Source: Trypanosoma brucei gambiense DAL972 (Eukaryota; Euglenozoa; Kinetoplastea; Trypanosomatida; Trypanosomatidae). Taken from it: a stretch of DNA of 64,000 bases. The first letter of the stretch is position 1. Every line of letters starts with the position of its first letter. The stretch lies in assembly GCF_000210295.1 (NCBI RefSeq), contig NC_026743.1, positions 124,001-188,000 of the forward strand. The letters are read 5' to 3'. This document shows, in pieces, positions 57,201 to 64,000 of the stretch. A program made the translations under genes and the position numbers. Below the pieces are notes generated by a model that did no database searches, was not told where the DNA came from, and saw only the letters and a list, made by a program, of their open reading frames with translations.

Positions 57201-60200
57201 ATGTTGCACAAACCATGTGTACAGGTGGTTATGCGGTTCCGCCCAAACCCTGGGGTTGCTTCTCCTTTTTACTCCACAGATGACACGGGTGCACCATGGC
57301 TTACGTACGATGAGCGTACCGTTCGTGTCGTGGAACGCGATCCGCCGATGGACCGGAAACGCGTGGAACCCAATGGGGGCCCTTGCGGTGACAGCAATGA
57401 CCCCCCAGTTTCAAAAGCGCTCGTTCCAGCGCCTGTAACGAGCTACACGTTTGATGCAGTGCTCTCCGATACATCAACCCAGCGCGACGTGCACAAATGT
57501 ATTGGGGAACCTGTGATCGGTAATGTGCTGAAGGGTTACAATGCTACAATATTTTCCTATGGGCAAACAGGGAGTGGGAAGACGTATACGATGCTGGGCC
57601 CCTACGGGGGGTTGGCTGATGCTTTCTTCGAAGATAGTCCGTTCTATGGCGAGCGAGGGCTCGTACCGCGAGTAGTGGAGGAGTTGTTTAATCGTTTGAA
57701 TACCATGAAATCGGAGGAGTACACGTGGCGGGTCAAGACACAAATGTTTGAGATATACAGGGAAAATATTGTCGACTTGCTTATCGAAGGAGACCAACAA
57801 CCTCAGACAGAGTATCGCATAAGGGAAGGCAAAAACAGTCAAGGTAGTTTTTGTATGTACGTTGACTCTCTAAAGGAGGTTGAATGCCGTACCGCCGCTG
57901 ATTTCATGGATATACTGCAGAGGGGTGTGGCGAGCAGGCACACACGTGAAACGGGAACAAATGACCGCTCTAGTAGAAGTCATTGCCTGCTCTGCTTATT
58001 TGTGGAGCTGAAGCACAATGAAGATTACAGTATGTGGACAGAAAGCAGGCTTAACTTCGTCGACCTTGCAGGCAGTGAACGAGTTGCGACCTCTCAAGCG
58101 GAGGGAGAGACCTTAAAAGAAACTCAATACATTAATCTCTCTCTTTCACTTCTAGGAAATGTTATCCACCGCCTTGCCGGCGGTAACACTGGACACATTC
58201 CCTATCGCGATACGAAACTGACACGAGTGTTGAAGGATTCACTCGGTGGTAATTCACTGACCACTCTGCTATGTCACGGCACAACCGAAGCTGCAACAAA
58301 GACTCAAACAATTAATACACTTCGATTTGCCCAAAAGGCACTTCGAATAAAAACACGTGCTGTCGTCAACAAACCATCGAAAACAACGATCAAACAACAA
58401 CAGCAGGAGTTCTACAAGGAACACACAAAACAGTTGGAAAAACAAATAAGAGTTTTGCAAGAAATTATTAGAAGCCGGGAAAACACGGAAGGTGAAAATT
58501 CTATGTGCACAAAATGTGAGAGCATGAGTGCTGCGATCGCGTCATTAACAAAAGAAATTGAAAGACTTCAGAAAGAACTTATAGCAAGAGAAGAACAGCT
58601 ACAGCAAACGCAGGAAACAGGAGACTACTACAAAAAGAACTGCGAAACCCTCGAAAACGAACTAGCAAAACTGACAGAGGAGCAAGAAGCAAACGACGCA
58701 AGGCACATCGAAGCATACACAATTCTTGAAGAAGAAAGTGAGAACCTCAGGGCTGAAATTGAAGCGCTACAAAAGCAATTAGCAGAGAAGCCACACAAGG
58801 ACGCATCCAACTCCGAAGCTCTTTCCAACAAAAATAATACGCGAAAAAATAATTATAATGATTATAAAAACCGCGCTACTATGACAGATCGTCGAACACA
58901 CTCAAATTGTTGCACAATGACTGACCCTGTTGCAATTGTTATGCCTGATGTCATGGAGGATATGCAACGCCGTCTAACAAAGGAACTTATCAATTGTGGC
59001 ACAATGACGGATATTCGTTCACACTCAAATTGTTGCACAATGACTGACCCTGTTGCAATTGTTATGCCTGATGTCATGGAGGATATGCAACGCCGTCTAA
59101 CAAAGGAACTTATCAATTGTGGCACAATGACGGATATCCGTTCACACTCAAATTGTTGCACAATGACTGACCCTGTTGCAATTGTTATGCCTGATGTCAT
59201 GGAGGATATGCAACGCCGTCTAACAAAGGAACTTATCAATTGTGGGACAATGACCGATATCCGTTCACACTCAAATTGTTGCACAATGACTGACCCTGTT
59301 GCAATTGTCATGCCTGATGTCATGGAGGATATGCAACGCCGTCTAACAAAGGAACTTATCAATTGTGGAACAATGACGGATATCCGTTCACACTCAAATT
59401 GTTGCATAATGACTGACCCTGTTGCAATTGTTATGCCTGATGTCATGGAGGATATGCAACGCCGTCTAACAAAGGAGCTTATCAACTGTGGTACGATGAC
59501 AGATGGCACCATCTCCACTAACCGCGCTACTATGACAGATCGTCGAACACACTCAAATTGTTGCATAATGACTGACCCTGTTGCAATTGTTATGCCTGAT
59601 GTCATGGAGGATATGCAACGCCGTCTAACAAAGGAGCTTATCAATTGTGGAACAATGACAGATGGCACCATCTCCACTAACCGCGCTACTATGACAGATC
59701 GTCGAACACACTCAAATTGTTGCATAATGACTGACCCTGTTGCAATTGTTATGCCTGATGTCATGGAGGATATGCAACGCCGTCTAACAAAGGAGCTTAT
59801 CAACTGTGGTACGATGACAGATGGCACCATCTCCACTAACCGCGCTACTATGACAGATCGTCGAACACACTCAAATTGTTGCACAATGACTGACCCTGTT
59901 GCAATTGTCATGCCTGATGTCATGGAGGATATGCAACGCCGTGATACAAAGGAGCTTATCAACTGTGGTACAATGACGGATCTTCGTTCACACTCAAATT
60001 GTGGCACAATGACTGACCCTGTTGCAATTGTTATGCCTGATGTCATGGAGGATATGCAACGCCGTCTAACAAAGGAATTTATCAATTGTGGAACAATGAC
60101 GGATATCCGTTCACACTCAAATTGTTGCACAATGACTGACCCTGTTGCAATTGTTATGCCTGATGTCATGGAGGATATGCAACGCCGTCTAACAAAGGAG

Positions 60201-63099
60201 CTTATCAACTGTGGTACGATGACAGATGGCACCATCTCCACTAACCGCGCTACTATGACAGATCGTCGAACACACTCAAATTGTTGCATAATGACTGACC
60301 CTGTTGCAATTGTTATGCCTGATGTCATGGAGGATATGCAACGCCGTCTAACAAAGGAGCTTATCAACTGTGGTACGATGACAGATGGCACCATCTCCAC
60401 TAACCGCGCTACTATGACAGATCGTCGAACACACTCAAATTGTTGCACAATGACTGACCCTGTTGCAATTGTCATGCCTGATGTCATGGAGGATATGCAA
60501 CGCCGTCTAACAAAGGAGCTTATCAACTGTGGTACAATGACGGATATCCGTTCACACTCAAATTGTTGCACAATGACTGACCCTGTTGCAATTGTTATGC
60601 CTGATGTCATGGAGGATATGCAACGCCGTCTAACAAAGGAGCTTATCAATTGTGGTACGATGACAGATATCCGTTCACACTCAAATTGTTGCACAATGAC
60701 TGACCCTGTTGCAATTGTTATGCCTGATGTCATGGAGGATATGCAACGCCGTCTAACAAAGGAGCTTATCAACTGTGGTACAATGACGGATATCCGTTCA
60801 CACTCAAATTGTTGCACAATGACTGACCCTGTTGCAATTGTTATGCCTGATGTCATGGAGGATATGCAACGCCGTCTAACAAAGGAACTTATCAATTGTG
60901 GCACAATGACGGATATTCGTTCACACTCAAATTGTTGCACAATGACTGACCCTGTTGCAATTGTTATGCCTGATGTCATGGAGGATATGCAACGCCGTCT
61001 AACAAAGGAACTTATCAATTGTGGCACAATGACGGATATCCGTTCACACTCAAATTGTTGCACAATGACTGACCCTGTTGCAATTGTTATGCCTGATGTC
61101 ATGGAGGATATGCAACGCCGTCTAACAAAGGAACTTATCAATTGTGGCACAATGACGGATATCCGTTCACACTCAAATTGTTGCACAATGACTGACCCTG
61201 TTGCAATTGTCATGCCTGATGTCATGGAGGATATGCAACGCCGTCTAACAAAGGAACTTATCAATTGTGGAACAATGACGGATATCCGTTCACACTCAAA
61301 TTGTTGCATAATGACTGACCCTGTTGCAATTGTTATGCCTGATGTCATGGAGGATATGCAACGCCGTCTAACTAAGGAGCTTATCAACTGTGGTACGATG
61401 ACAGATGGCACCATCTCCACTAACCGCGGTACTATGACAGATCGTCGAACACACTCAAATTGTTGCACAATGACTGACCCTGTTGCAATTGTTATGCCTG
61501 ATGTCATGGAGGATATGCAACGCCGTCTAACAAAGGAGCTTATCAACTGTGGTACGATGACAGATGGCACCGTCTTCATTAATTGTGGTACTATGACAGA
61601 TCGTCGAACACACTCAAATTGTTGCACAATGACTGACCCTGTTGCAATTGTCATGCCTGATGTCATGGAGGATATGCAACGCCGTCTAACAAAGGAGCTT
61701 ATCAACTGTGGTACAATGACGGATATCCGTTCACACTCAAATTGTTGCACAATGACTGACCCTGTTGCAATTGTTATGCCTGATGTCATGGAGGATATGC
61801 AACGCCGTCTAACAAAGGAACTTATCAATTGTGGAACAATGACGGATATCCGTTCACACTCAAATTGTTGCACAATGACTGACCCTGTTGCAATTGTTAT
61901 GCCTGATGTCATGGAGGATATGCAACGCCGTCTAACAAAGGAGCTTATCAACTGTGGTACGATGACAGATGGCACCATCTCCACTAACCGCGCTACTATG
62001 ACAGATCGTCGAACACACTCAAATTGTTGCACAATGACTGACCCTGTTGCAATTGTTATGCCTGATGTCATGGAGGATATGCAACGCCGTCTAACAAAGG
62101 AACTTATCAATTGTGGAACAATGACGGATATCCGTTCACACTCAAATTGTTGCACAATGACTGACCCTGTTGCAATTGTTATGCCTGATGTCATGGAGGA
62201 TATGCAACGCCGTCTAACAAAGGAACTTATCAATTGTGGAACAATGACGGATATTCGTTCACACTCAAATTGTTGCACAATGACTGACCCTGTTGCAATT
62301 GTTATGCCTGATGTCATGGAGGATATGCAACGCCGTCTAACAAAGGAACTTATCAATTGTGGTACGATGACAGATGGCACCGTCTCCACTAACCGCGCTA
62401 CTATGACAGAGGTTTGCCGTCAATCTAATTCGCTTGATCGGCGTGTGTCTTGTGTATCGGGTACCGCTGAAAATGTGTCGTTGAGTGGGGAAACGTTTTG
62501 TAGGAATACATCTGTGAATACCCGTGAGTGTTCATATATTGCACGAAACACCATATTTGCTTCGAGTGTTGTTTCTTCATTTGTCCCCGTAATTGGGGAA
62601 GGACAGTTTGAGTGGTGGTGCTTGGACGATGTGTATGCTCATGCTCTTTTGTTTTCTTACTGCAATCCACGCGATGTGGGTATCAATATTGGCTTGTTCG
62701 ATGACTGTGATGATAAGGTGCTTTTGCAATCTCTTGGAGTTGTTCATAGAACACTTGGCTCCATTCGTGCTGATTATGATGGCAGCGTCGTCTCGGTTAT
62801 TCGTAGGTTTTTGGTTCAGCAACGCGGTGCCCTTGCAGGAGACGGCGCTCTTGAAGGTTGTGTGCCGTGCGAGGCTCTATTCGAGGGTCTTATATCTGCC
62901 AGAAATGCACTCTTGGTGGAGCCAATGGTCAGCAACTCCTCTACTGTGAAGGGGGAAGATAGGGTTTGTCACGGTGATGGAGAAGGTGCACTTGACAGCT
63001 GCTTATATGCTCACTTGCAAGTGGCGATGACCGCCGTCTTCAGCATTGCACGTGAGCGCGGTGGATATTTGTCGGATATTTTCGCATCTGTGAAGGTTC
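57201..63099 (+). CDS. FAZ7: Kinesin with 26-copy MTD repeat, FAZ7-like (3' end lost in gap)
   Basis: An N-terminal kinesin motor (~residues 7-395) has P-loop GQTGSGKT (121-128), switch I NDRSSRSHC and switch II VDLAGSER. A coiled coil (~400-545) leads into a repeat domain (~561-1737) of 26 units. Each unit has the core MTDPVAIVMPDVMEDMQRR plus LTKELINCGTMTD and a Cys-Cys junction. Units are 41 residues, or 53 when a G-T-I-S-T-N-R-A-T-M-T-D insert is present (8 of them). A unique globular region (~1738-1966) follows, then the frame enters a 100-N gap with no stop codon. The sequence after the gap is in a different frame and belongs to another kinesin copy. I recall T. brucei FAZ7 (Tb927.10.890) as a kinesin next to thymidine kinase, hence the symbol; this needs checking. 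Confidence 0.88.
58881..62410 (+). repeat. 123/159-bp tandem repeat array in the kinesin gene, 26 units
   Basis: The marker GACCCTGTTGC occurs 26 times from 58923 to 62286, spaced 123 bp (17 times) or 159 bp (8 times). Units are nearly identical in DNA, differing by a few mostly silent changes (GAACTT or GAGCTT, GTTATG or GTCATG). That implies continuing homogenisation. Confidence 0.95.
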
Positions 63100-63199
63100 N
63101 NNNNNNNNNNNNNNNNNNNNNNNNNNNNNNNNNNNNNNNNNNNNNNNNNNNNNNNNNNNNNNNNNNNNNNNNNNNNNNNNNNNNNNNNNNNNNNNNNNN
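63100..63199. other. Assembly gap (100 N, unknown size)
   Basis: Exactly 100 N, the conventional placeholder for a gap of unknown length. It separates the unique C-terminal part of the first kinesin copy from a second copy of its coiled coil. Confidence 0.99.
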
Positions 63200-63201
63200 A
63201 T

Positions 63202-64000
63202 CAACAGCTGGAGTTCTACAAGGAACACACAAAACAGTTGGAAAAACAAATAAGAGTTTTGCAAGAAATTATTAGAAGCCGGGAAAACACGGAAGGTGAA
63301 AATTCTATGTGCACAAAATGTGAGAGCATGAGTGCTGCGATCGCGTCATTAACAAAAGAAATTGAAAGACTTCAGAAAGAACTTATAGCAAGAGAAGAAC
63401 AGCTACAGCAAACGCAGGAAACAGGAGACTACTACAAAAAGAACTGCGAAACCCTCGAAAACGAACTAGCAAAACTGACAGAGGAGCAAGAAGCAAACGA
63501 CGCAAGGCACATCGAAGCATACACAATTCTTGAAGAAGAAAGTGAGAACCTCAGGGCTGAAATTGAAGCGCTACAAAAGCAATTAGCAGAGAAGCCACAC
63601 AAGGACGCATCCAACTACGAAGCTCTTTCCAACAAAAATAATACGCGAAAAAATAATTATAATGATTATAAAAACCGCGCTACTATGACAGATCGTCGAA
63701 CACACTCAAATTGTTGCACAATGACTGACCCTGTTGCAATTGTCATGCCTGATGTCATGGAGGATATGCAACGCCGTCTAACAAAGGAACTTATCAATTG
63801 TGGAACAATGACAGATATCCGTTCACACTCAAATTGTTGCACAATGACTGACCCTGTTGCAATTGTCATGCCTGATGTCATGGAGGATATGCAACGCCGT
63901 CTAACAAAGGAGCTTATCAATTGTGGTACGATGACAGATGGCACCATCTCCACTAACCGCGCTACTATGACAGATCGTCGAACACACTCAAATTGTTGCA
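63202..64000 (+). CDS. Second kinesin copy, internal fragment (both ends missing)
   Basis: From 63202 the frame reads the coiled coil of the kinesin again (EFYKEHTKQLEKQIRVLQEI onward) and then enters the MTD repeat array, running off the window. It aligns with the first copy at an offset of 4804 bp. Near-identity holds, but there is a Ser-to-Tyr change (A at 63617 versus C at 58813), a GTC/GTT difference in the first repeat, and a different repeat order: the first long 53-residue unit comes after two cores here, but only after five in copy 1. It is either a tandem paralogue or the other allele placed by misassembly. The motor domain is in the gap or absent. The few bases beside the gap (63200-63210) look low quality. 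Confidence 0.8.
63684..64000 (+). repeat. Start of the second MTD repeat array
   Basis: Repeat units of the same 123-bp family begin at 63684. Two cores are seen (GACCCTGTTGC at 63727 and 63850), with a long-type junction after the second. The array continues beyond the window. Confidence 0.9.

Noticed and set aside
58862..62389. 1175-codon reverse-strand open frame across the kinesin repeats
   Set aside because: It is the mirror of a repeat unit that happens to lack stops in that frame. All its length comes from the forward array, it lies opposite a clear kinesin gene and no other gene is on that strand.
63100..63275. Continuation of the kinesin frame through the gap to a stop at 63275
   Set aside because: Frame through 100 N is arbitrary. 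The 24 residues after it are unlike any part of the kinesin, while another frame restores the coiled coil.

Overview
The window looks like nuclear DNA of an African trypanosome, most likely the Trypanosoma brucei group. Every convincing gene is intronless and on the + strand. The genes are separated by 0.5-2.3 kb of T-rich, homopolymer- and microsatellite-rich DNA. Most starts are preceded by a pyrimidine tract and an AG (spliced-leader acceptor), followed by a short leader that contains no ATG. The order of the tandem two-domain thymidine kinase followed by a repeat-rich kinesin matches my recollection of T. brucei chromosome 10 (Tb927.10.880 and .890). That recollection is unverified. The whole window behaves as part of one polycistronic transcription unit; I see no strand switch, rRNA, tRNA, CRISPR or retroposon.

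Layout. Bases 1-133 may hold the last codons of an upstream gene. From 965 to 33678 lies a run of mostly housekeeping and organelle genes: a PB1-domain protein, V-ATPase subunit H, the condensin subunit SMC4, a small secreted protein, a degenerate PhyH-family protein, a mitochondrial coiled-coil protein ending in a GGQ release-factor domain, a RING-H2 protein, a longin R-SNARE, an MsrB-like zinc protein without the catalytic cysteine, a PPR-like helical-repeat protein, a leucine-rich-repeat protein, and an adenylate kinase with an N-terminal docking domain typical of flagellar isoforms.

From 35979 to the end the character changes to giant cytoskeletal proteins. Two are WD40 plus coiled-coil proteins, one is a long coiled-coil protein, and one is a kinesin with 26 copies of a 41/53-residue repeat. 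Thymidine kinase sits among them. The first three share a compact domain of about 80-100 residues (five instances by eye) that resembles the conserved domain of flagellum attachment zone protein FAZ1. The kinesin resembles FAZ7. This neighbourhood is therefore a candidate cluster of flagellum-attachment or cytoskeleton genes.

Two assembly gaps (399 N at 47096-47494 and 100 N at 63100-63199) both lie beside repeats and make the gene models there unreliable. The first gap is flanked by a 672-bp identical duplication that looks artefactual. The second cuts off the kinesin C-terminus and is followed by a second, slightly different copy of the kinesin's coiled coil and repeats. Several apparent long reading frames open at TTG or GTG; I moved those starts to the first in-frame ATG downstream of the predicted splice acceptor.
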